Shown here piece after piece: positions 26,248 to 36,257 of a stretch of DNA of 64,000 bases. A program made the translations under genes and the position numbers. Position 1 is the stretch's first letter. Each line of letters begins with the position of its first letter. Location: contig NZ_FMTL01000001.1 in the NCBI RefSeq assembly GCF_900099645.1, positions 372,001 to 436,000 on the forward strand, written 5' to 3'. The notes under the pieces are model-generated. The model was not told where the DNA came from. It searched no databases and was given only the letters and a program-made list of their open reading frames with translations. The stretch comes from Pseudomonas peli. Its GTDB lineage: Bacteria; Pseudomonadota; Gammaproteobacteria; Pseudomonadales; Pseudomonadaceae.

Positions 26248-27369
26248 ATGAACAAGGCTACTAAGCAGATTTCCAAACTGTTTGCCGCCATGGCCATGGC
26301 TGGCGTTGCCAGCTACTCGGTAGCGGCTGACACCATCAAGATTGGCCTGGCAGGCCCAGTCACCGGCGCCGTCGCGCAATACGGTGAAATGCAGTTCATC
26401 GGCGCCAAAATGGCTATCGAGCAGATCAACAAGGCCGGCGGGGTGAACGGCGCAATGCTCGAAGGCGTGGTTTATGACGACGCCTGCGATCCAAAGCAAG
26501 CCGTTGCCGTTGCTAACAAAATCGTCAACGACGAAGTTAAATTCGTAGTTGGCCACCTGTGCTCCAGCTCCACCCAGCCAGCGTCCGACATCTACGAAGA
26601 CGAAGGTATTCTGATGGTCACCGCGGCTTCTACCAGCCCGGATATCACTGCTCGCGGTTACGAGCTGGTGTTCCGCACCATCGGTCTGGACAGCCTGCAA
26701 GGCCCAACCGCTGGCAACTTCATCGCTGACCACGTCAAGCCTAAAGCGGTTGCCGTGATCCACGACAAGCAGCAGTACGGTGAAGGGATTGCTACCGCGG
26801 TCAAGCAGACCCTGGAAAGCAAAGGCACCAAAGTCGTTATGTTCGAAGGCATCAACGCCGGCGACAAAGACTTCTCCGCAATGATCGCCAAGCTCAAGCA
26901 AGCCGGTGTGGACTTCATCTACTACGGTGGCTACCACCCAGAGCTGGGCCTGCTGCTGCGTCAGTCGGCTGAAAAAGGTCTGAGCGCCAAGTTCATGGGC
27001 CCAGAAGGCGTAGGCAACAAGGAAATCTCGGCCATCGCTGGCCCAGCTTCCGAAGGCCTGCTGGTTACCCTGCCGAAGTCGTTCGACCAGGACCCACGCA
27101 ACAAGGCGCTGGTTGATGCGTTCAAAGCCAAAAACGAAGACTCCAGCGGTCCGTTCGTGTTCCCGGCTTACGCCGCGGTACAAGTGATCGCCGAAGGCAT
27201 CACCAAGGCTGGCGACACCGATACCGCTAAAGTGGCCGCAGCCCTGCGAGCCAACAGCTTCGACACCCCAACTGGCACCCTGGCCTTCGACGAGAAGGGC
27301 GATCTGAAAGACTTCAGCTTCGTCGTCTACGAATGGCACCAGGACGGCACCAAGTCCGAAGCCAAGTAA
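26248..27369 (+). CDS. braC: Branched-chain amino-acid-binding protein BraC
   Basis: Periplasmic receptor of the high-affinity Leu/Ile/Val (and Ala/Thr) importer. The 373-residue protein has a signal peptide (KLFAAMAMAGVASYSVAA, mature start near ADTIKIGLAG) and the type I fold: GPVTGAVAQYGEMQFIGAKMAIEQINKAGGVNG, the C-x-loop DDACDPKQAVAVANKIV paired with VGHLCSSSTQPASDIYEDEGI (two cysteines forming the conserved disulfide), and SAKFMGPEGVGNKE. First gene of braCDEFG and followed by a terminator-like hairpin that would let braC be expressed above the membrane genes. Confidence 0.97.
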   Translation: MNKATKQISKLFAAMAMAGVASYSVAADTIKIGLAGPVTGAVAQYGEMQFIGAKMAIEQINKAGGVNGAMLEGVVYDDACDPKQAVAVANKIVNDEVKFVVGHLCSSSTQPASDIYEDEGILMVTAASTSPDITARGYELVFRTIGLDSLQGPTAGNFIADHVKPKAVAVIHDKQQYGEGIATAVKQTLESKGTKVVMFEGINAGDKDFSAMIAKLKQAGVDFIYYGGYHPELGLLLRQSAEKGLSAKFMGPEGVGNKEISAIAGPASEGLLVTLPKSFDQDPRNKALVDAFKAKNEDSSGPFVFPAYAAVQVIAEGITKAGDTDTAKVAAALRANSFDTPTGTLAFDEKGDLKDFSFVVYEWHQDGTKSEAK

Positions 27370-27386
27370 GCTCTTAGCCTGAACCC

Positions 27387-27414
27387 AAAACCCACTGCTT
27401 CGGCAGTGGGTTTT
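27387..27414 (+). terminator. Hairpin with UUCG loop between braC and braD
   Basis: AAAACCCACTGC, TTCG, GCAGTGGGTTTT then GTTTATT, 17 bases after the braC stop. It is a typical partial terminator after a binding-protein gene, since braD to braG have no other obvious promoter. Confidence 0.8.
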
Positions 27415-27486
27415 GTTTATTAGAAGAATTCCGGTTGCATGCTGCGCCAAAAGCGCTGCCTTGCGTGACAACCCAGGAGTTAGGCA

Positions 27487-28406
27487 ATGCCTGATCTTTA
27501 TCACTACCTGCAACAGCTGGTTAACGGTCTGACCGTTGGCAGCACCTATGCCTTGATCGCCATCGGCTACACCATGGTTTACGGCATTATCGGCATGATC
27601 AACTTCGCCCACGGCGAGGTTTACATGATTGGCTCGTACGTAGCCTTCATTGTGGTCGCCGGCCTGGCCATGTATGGCCTGGACAGTTTACCCATCGTGA
27701 TGATTGCGGCCTTTGCCGCCAGCATCATTGTCGCCAGCGCCTATGGCTACAGCATCGAACGGGTCGCCTACCGCCCTCTGCGCGGCGGTAACCGTCTGAT
27801 TCCTCTGATTTCCGCTATCGGCATGTCGATCTTCCTGCAGAACCAGGTGCTCCTGGCGCAGGACTCCAAGGACAAATCGATCCCCAACCTGCTGCCAGGC
27901 AACTTCGTCTTCGGCGAAAGCGCCATGAATGGCGTGGTGATTTCCTATATGCAGGTACTGATCTTCGTCGTCACCTTCTTTGTCATGGTCGGCCTGACGC
28001 TGTTTATCTCCCGTTCACGCCTGGGCCGCGCCTGCCGCGCCTGCGCCGAAGACATCAAGATGGCCAACCTGCTGGGCATCAACACCAACAACATCATTGC
28101 CCTGACCTTCGTCATCGGCGCTGCACTGGCTGCCATCGCCGCCGTGCTGCTGGGCATGCAATACGGCGTGATCAACCCACACCTGGGCTTCCTCGCCGGG
28201 ATCAAGGCCTTCACCGCAGCGGTACTCGGCGGTATCGGCAGTATTCCTGGCGCGGTACTCGGCGGCCTGCTGCTGGGCGTGGCCGAAGCCTTTGGCGCCG
28301 ATATCTTCGGTGACCAGTACAAAGACGTGGTGGCGTTCAGCCTGCTGGTACTGGTGTTGCTGTTCCGCCCAACCGGTATTCTCGGCCGTCCGGAGGTTGA
28401 AAAAGT

Positions 28407-28410
<4 letters not shown>
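27487..28410 (+). CDS. braD: Branched-chain amino-acid permease BraD
   Basis: LivH-type inner membrane subunit of the Bra importer. The 307-residue protein has eight or so membrane segments, starting [40 protein letters not shown] and including the cytoplasmic EAA-like loop [18 protein letters not shown], which contacts the ATPases. Length equals that of P. aeruginosa BraD. AGGAG lies 6 bases before the ATG. The stop overlaps braE. Confidence 0.97.
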
Positions 28411-29671
<1,261 letters not shown>

Positions 29672-29675
<4 letters not shown>

Positions 29676-30439
29676 GCCGCCCGATCCTGGAAGTAAGCGG
29701 CCTGTCCATGCGCTTCGGCGGCCTGCTGGCCGTCAACGGGGTGAACCTGCAGGTCAAGGAAAAACAGGTTGTGTCGATGATCGGCCCGAACGGCGCCGGC
29801 AAGACCACCGTATTCAACTGCCTGACCGGCTTCTATCAGCCTACCAGCGGCAGCATCCGCCTCAATGGCGAGCAGATCGAAGGCCTGCCCGGCCACAAGA
29901 TCGCCCGCAAAGGCGTGGTGCGCACGTTCCAGAACGTGCGTCTGTTCAAGGACATGACGGCGGTGGAAAACCTGCTGGTCGCTCAGCACCGCCACCTCAA
30001 CACCAACTACCTGGCGGGCCTGCTGAAGACCCCGGCGTTTCGCAAGAGCGAACGCGAAGCCATGGAGTTTGCCGCGCACTGGCTGGAGCAGGTCAACCTG
30101 ACTGAGTTTGCCAACCGTACGGCCGGCACCCTGGCCTACGGTCAGCAACGTCGCCTGGAAATCGCCCGCTGCATGATGACCCGCCCGAGCATCCTGATGC
30201 TCGACGAGCCAGCCGCTGGCCTCAACCCGCGCGAGACCGACGACCTCAAGGCGCTGATCCGCGTGCTCAGCGACCAGCACAACGTCACCGTGCTGCTGAT
30301 TGAGCACGACATGAAGCTGGTCATGAGCATTTCCGACCACATCTACGTGATCAACCAGGGCACGCCCCTGGCGGACGGCACGCCGGAACAGATCCGCGCC
30401 AACCCGGACGTGATCAAAGCCTACCTGGGGGAAGCGTGA
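29672..30439 (+). CDS. braF: Branched-chain amino-acid ABC ATPase BraF
   Basis: LivG-type ATPase, 255 residues. Walker [10 protein letters not shown] (38-46), signature [16 protein letters not shown] (the LSGGQ position reads AYGQQ, as is usual in LivG), Walker [16 protein letters not shown], switch [15 protein letters not shown]. The ATG at 29672 overlaps the braE stop codon (AATGA). Together with BraG it forms the ATPase heterodimer of the importer. Confidence 0.97.
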
Positions 30440-31140
30440 TGCTGTATTTCGAGAACGTTTCCACCTTCTACGGCAAGATCCAGGCGCTGCATGACGTCAA
30501 CGTCGAAGTCCGTCAGGGTGAGATTGTCACCCTGATCGGCGCCAACGGTGCCGGCAAGTCGACCCTGCTGATGACCCTCTGTGGCTCGCCCCAGGCGAGC
30601 AGTGGCAGCATCCGCTACCAGGGTGAAGAGCTGATCGGCCAGGACACTCCGAGCATCATGCGCAAGAGCATTGCCGTGGTGCCGGAAGGCCGCCGGGTAT
30701 TTTCCCGCCTGACCGTGGAAGAAAATCTGGTGATGGGCGGCTTCTTCGGCAGCAAGGCCGACAATCAGGAACAGCTGGACAAGGTCCTGCACCTGTTCCC
30801 GCGCCTGAAGGAACGCTTTGCCCAGCGCGCCGGCACCATGTCCGGCGGTGAGCAGCAGATGCTCGCCATCGGCCGCGCGCTGATGAGCAAGCCCAAACTG
30901 CTGCTGCTCGACGAGCCGTCGCTGGGCCTGGCACCGATCATCATCCAGCAGATCTTCGACATCATCGAACAGCTGCGCAAGGACGGTGTAACGGTGTTCC
31001 TGGTCGAGCAGAACGCCAACCAGGCGCTCAAGCTGGCCGACCGTGGTTATGTCCTGGAGAACGGCCGGATCGTCATGCAAGGCAGCGGTGAACAACTGCT
31101 GAACGATCCAAAGGTACGCGACGCCTATCTGGGCGGTTAA
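30436..31140 (+). CDS. braG: Branched-chain amino-acid ABC ATPase BraG
   Basis: LivF-type ATPase, 234 residues. Walker A GANGAGKST (34-42), signature MSGGEQQMLAIGRALMS, Walker B LLLLDEPSLGLAPII, switch FLVEQNANQALKLADR, all typical of LivF/BraG. Its ATG overlaps the braF stop by 4 bases. It ends the operon, followed by a strong terminator. Confidence 0.97.
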   Translation: MMLYFENVSTFYGKIQALHDVNVEVRQGEIVTLIGANGAGKSTLLMTLCGSPQASSGSIRYQGEELIGQDTPSIMRKSIAVVPEGRRVFSRLTVEENLVMGGFFGSKADNQEQLDKVLHLFPRLKERFAQRAGTMSGGEQQMLAIGRALMSKPKLLLLDEPSLGLAPIIIQQIFDIIEQLRKDGVTVFLVEQNANQALKLADRGYVLENGRIVMQGSGEQLLNDPKVRDAYLGG

Positions 31141-31154
31141 GCGCTACCTCGCTG

Positions 31155-31183
31155 AAAAACCGCTCTTCGGAGCGGTTTTTTAT
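31155..31183 (+). terminator. Terminator of the bra operon
   Basis: AAAAACCGCTC, TTCG tetraloop, GAGCGGTTTTT and further T, 15 bases after the braG stop. Confidence 0.92.
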
Positions 31184-31327
31184 TGCCGAAGACAAAGCCA
31201 ACCCTGCCTGCCTGTCTCTGCCTCAATACTGACAACAGCTTTTATCGCCGCCGTTCGCCCGATGTTCCGTGCACCGGGGGCCTGTCCGGTTACAATGACG
31301 GCCCTTTTTTTGCCGATGACCGCTTTT

Positions 31328-32038
31328 ATGACTGACCCCATTCGCCTGTCCAAACGCCTGATCGAAGTGATTGGCTGTTCGCGCCGCGAGGCCGAACTCT
31401 ACATCGAAGGCGGCTGGGTCACGGTGGATGGTGTGGTCGTAGAGGAGCCCCAGTTCAAAGTCGCTGAACAGCGCGTGGAACTGCTGCCCAATGCCGTCCT
31501 GGCGCCGATCGAGCCAGTCACCTTGCTTCTGAATGTGCCCAATGGGCATAACCCGGAACGCGCAGTGGAAGGCATCAGCTCGGCCAATCACTGGCCGGAA
31601 GACAGTTCCGGGATTCGCCCGTTAAAAGGCCATTTCGCCCGTCTGATCAACTGTGCACCGCTGCAAGCTGGCGCAGATGGCCTGCATGTACTGACCCAGG
31701 ATTGGCGCATCGAGCGCAAGCTCAAGGAAGACCTGAGCAAACTGGAGCAGGAATATGTGGTCGAAGTCGTCGGCACCCTGAGTGCAAGTCAGCTCAAACG
31801 CCTGGCACACGGCCTGACTTTTAATGGCGTGGCCTTGCCACCCTGCAAGGTCAGCTGGCAGAACGAAACCCGCCTACGCTTCGCTTTGAAGAACCCGCTG
31901 CCCGGACAGATCGTGTTCATGTGCAACAGCGTCGACCTCAAAGTGCTGGGTATGAAGCGCATCCGTATCGGCGGTGTGTCGATGGCCAAGGTTCAGCCTG
32001 GGCAATGGCGCTACCTGGCCGGCAAAGAACGCTTCTAA
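31328..32038 (+). CDS. S4-domain pseudouridine-synthase-like protein, catalytic Asp replaced
   Basis: A 236-residue relative of RsuA/RluF rRNA pseudouridine synthases. Residues 5-60 form an S4 RNA-binding domain (RLSKRLIEVIGCSRREAELYIEGGWVTVDGVVVEEP), and the rest follows the synthase fold (RIERKLKEDLSKLEQEYVVEV; QIVFMCNSVDLKVLGMKRIRIGGVSM). Where active enzymes have GRLD-x-DSxGL, this protein reads APLQAGADGL (31663-31692), so the catalytic Asp aligns with Gln and the preceding Arg with Pro. It may have lost catalysis and act as an RNA-binding factor. An ATG at 31316 would add four residues; neither start has a clear ribosome binding site. Confidence 0.82.
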   Translation: MTDPIRLSKRLIEVIGCSRREAELYIEGGWVTVDGVVVEEPQFKVAEQRVELLPNAVLAPIEPVTLLLNVPNGHNPERAVEGISSANHWPEDSSGIRPLKGHFARLINCAPLQAGADGLHVLTQDWRIERKLKEDLSKLEQEYVVEVVGTLSASQLKRLAHGLTFNGVALPPCKVSWQNETRLRFALKNPLPGQIVFMCNSVDLKVLGMKRIRIGGVSMAKVQPGQWRYLAGKERF

Positions 32039-32086
32039 TCATTTTTTAACGGCTGCTTTGAGCCGCCGCCTTTTCAGGACCTTTCC

Positions 32087-32548
32087 ATGCTTAACAACGA
32101 CGTACTGCGCAGCCTGCGCTACACCCTCGACATCAGCGACGCGCAGATGGTCGACATCATTAAGCTCAGCGGCAAACAGGTTGCTCCCAGCGACCTCGCG
32201 GCCATGCTCAAGAAGGAAGACGAAGAAGGCTTTACCCCATGCGACGACGAGCTGATGGCACATTTCCTCGATGGTCTGGTGTTCTTCAAGCGCGGCAAGG
32301 ATGACAGCCGCCCCGCTCAGCCACTGGAGCTGCCCGTCACCAACAACATGGTGTTGAAGAAACTGCGCGTGGCCTTCGAGCTGAAGGAAGACGACATGCA
32401 CACGATCATGAACAGCGTCGACTGCCCGGTTTCCAAGCCGGAGATGAGTGCGCTGTTCCGCAAGTTCGGCCACAGCAACTACCGCACCTGCGGCGATCAG
32501 TTTCTGCGCAACTTCCTTAAGGGCCTGACCCTGCGCGTTCGCGGCTGA
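32087..32548 (+). CDS. DUF1456 (YehS-like) protein
   Basis: A 153-residue protein made of two similar DUF1456 repeats: MLNNDVLRSLRYTLDISDAQMVDIIKLSG (1-29) and ITNNMVLKKLRVAFELKEDDMHTIM-like text from about residue 84. Each repeat ends with an acidic/aromatic DxxLxxFLxGL segment (DDELMAHFLDGLVFFKRG and GDQFLRNFLKGLTLRVRG). Function unknown. It lies 48 bases after the pseudouridine-synthase-like gene, probably cotranscribed. Confidence 0.88.
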   Translation: MLNNDVLRSLRYTLDISDAQMVDIIKLSGKQVAPSDLAAMLKKEDEEGFTPCDDELMAHFLDGLVFFKRGKDDSRPAQPLELPVTNNMVLKKLRVAFELKEDDMHTIMNSVDCPVSKPEMSALFRKFGHSNYRTCGDQFLRNFLKGLTLRVRG

Positions 32549-32668
32549 GTCCCAACGCCTCGCTGCCATGCCCGCCCGCATGGCAGCGTATTTCCACAGG
32601 CAATGATGACTGCCATGGCGCGGTCAGATGATTAGGGTAGTGGCACTCATCCGTTAAAAGGATTCGCC

Positions 32669-33439
32669 ATGCACCCCTACTTCAGCCTGCAAGGCCGCAC
32701 CGCCCTGGTTACCGGTGGCACCCGCGGCATCGGCAAAATGATCGCCAAAGCCTTTGTCGAAGCCGGCGCCACGGTCTACGTCTGCGCGCGTGACGGCGAA
32801 GCCTGCGCGCAAACCGCTGCCGAACTATCGGCCTTTGGCACCTGCCACGGCATCGCCGCCAACCTAGCGAGCGAGGAAGGTGTGCACGTGTTGGCTGAGC
32901 AGTTGGCCGGCAAGATCAACAGCCTGGATATTCTGGTTAACAACGCCGGCACCACCTGGGGCGCGCCGCTAGAAAGCTATCCGGCCAAGGGCTGGGAAAA
33001 GGTCATGCAACTCAACGTGACCTCGGTGTTCAGCTGCATCCAGCAATTGCTGCCGCTGCTGCGCAAGGCAGGCAGCGCGGCTAATCCGGCGCGAGTGATC
33101 AATATTGGCTCGGTCGCCGGCATTACCTCCCACGGCGAAGACGCCTACGCCTATGGCCCGAGCAAGGCGGCGCTGCATCAGCTGTCTCGCATGCTCGCCC
33201 GCGAGCTGGTCGGCCAACATATCAACGTCAACGTAATCGCGCCGGGGCGCTTCCCGAGCAAGATGACTCAGCATATCGCCACTGATGAGGCCGCCATGGC
33301 CGAAGACACCGCACTGATCCCGATGCAGCGCTGGGGCCGTGAAGAGGAAATGGCCGCTCTGGCGATCAGCCTGGCCAGCACGGCCGGGGCCTACATGACC
33401 GGCGCGATCATCCCCATCGACGGCGGTTTTCACCTCTAG
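32669..33439 (+). CDS. rhlG: RhlG-type NADPH-dependent beta-ketoacyl reductase
   Basis: A short-chain dehydrogenase of 256 residues, very close by recall to P. aeruginosa RhlG, a beta-ketoacyl reductase first linked to rhamnolipid lipid precursors (that role has been disputed). It has the NADP-binding VTGGTRGIGKMIA, the NNAG motif (VNNAGTTWGAPLESYP), catalytic Ser/Tyr/Lys in INIGSVAGITS and YAYGPSKAALHQL, and the C-terminal GAIIPIDGGFHL. AAAGGA lies 8 bases before the ATG. No rhlAB genes are in the window. Confidence 0.88.
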   Translation: MHPYFSLQGRTALVTGGTRGIGKMIAKAFVEAGATVYVCARDGEACAQTAAELSAFGTCHGIAANLASEEGVHVLAEQLAGKINSLDILVNNAGTTWGAPLESYPAKGWEKVMQLNVTSVFSCIQQLLPLLRKAGSAANPARVINIGSVAGITSHGEDAYAYGPSKAALHQLSRMLARELVGQHINVNVIAPGRFPSKMTQHIATDEAAMAEDTALIPMQRWGREEEMAALAISLASTAGAYMTGAIIPIDGGFHL

Positions 33440-33478
33440 TCAGGTACTATGGCGGCGTTTTCACTCGATCACACCGCC

Positions 33479-34174
33479 ATGCCCTACTCCGTTTCCCCCA
33501 TCGGTTTTGTCCGCTCCTGCTTCAAGGAGAAGTTCGCCATTCCCCGTCAGCCGCAATTGGCCCCGGCTGCCCGTGGCGTGCTGGAGCTGGTCACGCCCTT
33601 CGATAACGGCGATGCAGTGCAGGGATTGGAGCAGGTCAGCCATGTCTGGCTGCTGTTTCTGTTTCACCAGTCGCTGGAAGACAAGCCGCGGCTCAAGGTG
33701 CGCCCGCCGCGCCTGGGCGGCAATCAATCGGTCGGCGTATTCAGCACCCGCGCCACCCACCGGCCCAATGGCATCGGCCAGTCGGTGGTCAAACTGGACA
33801 AGGTCGAAGCCGGCAAACTGTGGCTGTCCGGCATCGACCTGCTCGACGGCACCCCGGTGCTGGATATCAAACCCTACGTGCCCTATGCCGACAGCATCGC
33901 CGGAGCCTACAACCGCATCGCGAACAGCGCGCCGGCACTGATCGACGTCGGCTGGCAGGACAGTGCACTGATCCAGGCAAACGAACATGGGCAGCGCCTG
34001 AATGAACCGCTGGTCGAGTTGATCGAACAATGCCTGGCCCAGGACCCGCGCCCGGCCTACCAGCAGCCCAGCCCAGAGCGCCGTTATGGCGCGTGCTTCT
34101 GGGATGTCGATGTGCACTGGCACTACCCGCAGCCTGGCAGCATCTGCGTGCTGGAAGTCGTGCCTGCCGGCTGA
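33479..34174 (+). CDS. trmO: tRNA t6A37 methyltransferase TrmO (TsaA/YaeB family)
   Basis: Methylates N6-threonylcarbamoyladenosine at position 37 of certain threonine tRNAs, using S-adenosylmethionine. The 231-residue protein begins MPYSVSPIGFVRSCFKEKFAIPRQP and contains the VSHVWLLFLFHQ, VFSTRATHRPNGIGQSVVKL and LDGTPVLDIKPYVPYAD motifs of the YaeB-like beta barrel. An ATG at 33449 has a better ribosome binding site (CAGG, 5 bases) and would add ten residues; 33479 was chosen because the conserved sequence starts there. It is just downstream of rhlG. Confidence 0.88.
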   Translation: MPYSVSPIGFVRSCFKEKFAIPRQPQLAPAARGVLELVTPFDNGDAVQGLEQVSHVWLLFLFHQSLEDKPRLKVRPPRLGGNQSVGVFSTRATHRPNGIGQSVVKLDKVEAGKLWLSGIDLLDGTPVLDIKPYVPYADSIAGAYNRIANSAPALIDVGWQDSALIQANEHGQRLNEPLVELIEQCLAQDPRPAYQQPSPERRYGACFWDVDVHWHYPQPGSICVLEVVPAG

Positions 34175-34267
34175 TCTAGTTCACCTCACCCCGTTCGCGC
34201 AGATAGGCCAAGCAGCTATTTTGTCCTATATTTACTAAATAAATGTATACAAAAAAGGATGCTCACC

Positions 34268-34680
34268 ATGCTCGAACGCCCCGGTCGCCTTAATGGCTTG
34301 CGCCATATCGCCCTGCTGGTCCCCAACCTGGAGGCCTGCGAACGCTTCTACGTGGATATTCTCGGCATGCAGGTGCTGCACCGCGCCAATCCAGACCTGG
34401 TCTACCTGACCTGTGGTAATGACAACCTGTCCCTGGGTCGCGCTTCTGTGCCCAGCAGCGGCGAGCAGGCAGTGGATCACTACGGCTTATCGTCGACAGC
34501 ATCGATGAGCTGCACGCCTGGTACGCCTACTTCAAGGCACATGGCGTGACCCTGCTTGACCGCCCTTTCGCCCATGGCGACGGCGCGCACAGCTTCCACT
34601 TGCTCGACCCCGCCGGTAACAAGGTGCAGCCGATCTACCATCCGGCGGTCTCCGGGCAGCGCTTCAGCCAGGCACAATAG
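34268..34680 (+). pseudogene. VOC (glyoxalase/dioxygenase fold) protein, frameshifted
   Basis: The first frame reads LERPGRLNGLRHIALLVPNLEACERFYVDILGMQVLHRANPDLVYLTCGNDNLSLGRA...DHYG, a complete first betaalphabetabetabeta module, and then loses the frame. After a one-base shift at 34488/34489 (GGCTT-ATCGTC), the other frame continues the same protein: IVDSIDELHAWYAYFKAHGVTLLDRPFAHGDGAHSFHLLDPAGNKVQPIYHPAV to the stop at 34680. A single missing base (GGCTTC to GGCTT) accounts for the break. Metal ligands His (RHIALLV) and the second-module Glu/His region are present. It could be a real pseudogene or a sequencing error. Substrate unknown. AGGATG precedes the start. Confidence 0.75.
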
Positions 34681-34875
34681 CAGGGAATACGCCGTCGAAA
34701 CGGCGTTCTACACTGAGTAGACACCCGTCAGCAGTGATCGGCAAAGCCCAGCAGGCGACAAACAGACGTGCACTGTTCAACGCCTTGCGGGTATGGTGAG
34801 TGCAAGGGGCATGCTGCCAAAGCGCCAGTAAGCGGCCCGATAAACCGTCATCACACATCGACACACTGTGAACGC

Positions 34876-36210
34876 ATGAAAGCCAGCACCTACGCGCCGA
34901 CCGAAAACCTTGTCGATCTGCTGCTCGACGCCATCTGCGTGGTCGACAAACGCGGCCGCTTTGTTTTTGTCAGTGCGGCCTGCCAGCGCATTTTCGGCTA
35001 CAGCGCAGAAGAAATGATCGGCCAGGTGATGATCGAAATGGTCCACCCCGAAGACCGCGCCAAAACCCTGCTGGCGGCGAAGGAAGTAATGGCCGGGGTG
35101 CATAAACCACAGTTTGAAAACCGTTACCTGCGCAAGGATGGCAGTAGCGTGCATATCCTCTGGTCTGCACGCTGGTCGGAAGATGATCAGGTGCGCATCG
35201 CCGTGGCCCACGACATCACCGAGCGTAAGCGCAGCGAAGCCCTGCAGACCGCGCTGTATGGCATTTCCGAAGCTGCTCATTCGGCCAAGGACCTGCTTGG
35301 CCTCTTTCAGCAGGTGCATCAGATTATTGGCGAACTGTTGCCAACCCTGAGCTTTTCCGTCGCCCTGTATGACGAACAAAATGACGAATTGAGCTTCCCC
35401 TACCCTGCCGAACCCCTTCCCAGTCCGCTGACTGATTCGCCGCTGAATGCCGTCACGTTGAGTGCCCAGGTCATTCGCAGCGGCAACACTTTGCTGTTGC
35501 CCAATGCCAGCCAGCCGCAACCTGAATCGCCACACAGCTGGCTGGGCGTACCGCTGCACTCACACAGAGGCATCATCGGCGCACTGCTGGTGCAAAGCAG
35601 CGCCTCCACCCGCTACAGCGAACGTGATCAGGAATTACTGCAATTCGTCTCGACCCAAGTGGCTGCGGCCATTGAGCGCCAGCAAATGCTCAGCCGGCTG
35701 CAGTTTATGGCGCAGTACGACCAGCTCACCCGACTGCCCAATCGCGAACTCCTGCGCGACCGCCTTCACACGGCCTTGGCCCGCGCACGTCGCGAGCAGT
35801 CGCAGGTCGCGCTGCTGTTCCTCGACCTGGACAAGTTCAAGCAGGTCAACGACAGCTTCGGTCATGCTGCAGGCGATCAACTGCTGCAAGGCGTCGCTCA
35901 ACGTATCCAGCTGTGCCTGCGCGAGTCCGATACGGTGGCACGCTTTGCCGGGGACGAGTTCGTCGTGCTGTTAGAAGACTTTCACTCGACCGATCACGCC
36001 AGCGTGGTAGCCGAGAAAATCCGCCAGAGCCTCAATCAACCCTTTGAGGTGTGTGGCCAGAGCCAGACCGTCCTGCCCAGCATCGGCATCGCCCTGTACC
36101 CCCAGCACGCCCAAGACGAGCAGCAACTGCTGCAACATGCCGACAACGCCATGTACCAAGCCAAGCAGAAAGGCGGCAACCGTGCGCACAGCGCCTTAGC
36201 GCTGGAATAG
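34876..36210 (+). CDS. PAS-GAF-GGDEF diguanylate cyclase
   Basis: A 444-residue signalling protein with PAS (about 9-125, NLVDLLLDAICVVDKRGRFVFVSAACQRIFGYS), GAF (about 150-285) and GGDEF (about 290-440) domains. The signature is A358-G-D-E-F362, with Ala at the first position, a variant found in some active cyclases, and an allosteric inhibitory I-site RESD (349-352) exactly five residues upstream. Expected to make cyclic di-GMP in the cytoplasm. No membrane segments or periplasmic domain, so input is presumably an intracellular ligand of PAS or GAF. No EAL domain. The ATG at 34876 is preferred to upstream codons because homologous sequence begins there. Confidence 0.9.
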   Translation: MKASTYAPTENLVDLLLDAICVVDKRGRFVFVSAACQRIFGYSAEEMIGQVMIEMVHPEDRAKTLLAAKEVMAGVHKPQFENRYLRKDGSSVHILWSARWSEDDQVRIAVAHDITERKRSEALQTALYGISEAAHSAKDLLGLFQQVHQIIGELLPTLSFSVALYDEQNDELSFPYPAEPLPSPLTDSPLNAVTLSAQVIRSGNTLLLPNASQPQPESPHSWLGVPLHSHRGIIGALLVQSSASTRYSERDQELLQFVSTQVAAAIERQQMLSRLQFMAQYDQLTRLPNRELLRDRLHTALARARREQSQVALLFLDLDKFKQVNDSFGHAAGDQLLQGVAQRIQLCLRESDTVARFAGDEFVVLLEDFHSTDHASVVAEKIRQSLNQPFEVCGQSQTVLPSIGIALYPQHAQDEQQLLQHADNAMYQAKQKGGNRAHSALALE

Positions 36211-36219
36211 CGCGCATAA

Positions 36220-36244
36220 AAAAGCCCGCCATGAGCGGGCTTTT
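36220..36244. terminator. Bidirectional terminator between the GGDEF gene and fpr
   Basis: AAAAGCCCGC, 5-base loop, GCGGGCTTTT, symmetric for both strands, between convergent genes. Confidence 0.9.
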
Positions 36245-36257
36245 GATAACGGCAGGC

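Noticed and set aside
26140..27612. 490-residue antisense open frame over braC
   Set aside because: Antisense to braC, spans its terminator and the start of braD, and translates to low-complexity sequence.
32626..32645. Sigma-54-like TGGCAC upstream of rhlG
   Set aside because: The -24 element is present at about 32641 but the TTGC expected five bases later is missing (CGTT), so it is not a sigma-54 promoter.
34688..34705. Hairpin ACGCCGT-CGAA-ACGGCGT after the VOC pseudogene as a terminator
   Set aside because: No U-run follows on either strand; it may be a chance inverted repeat.
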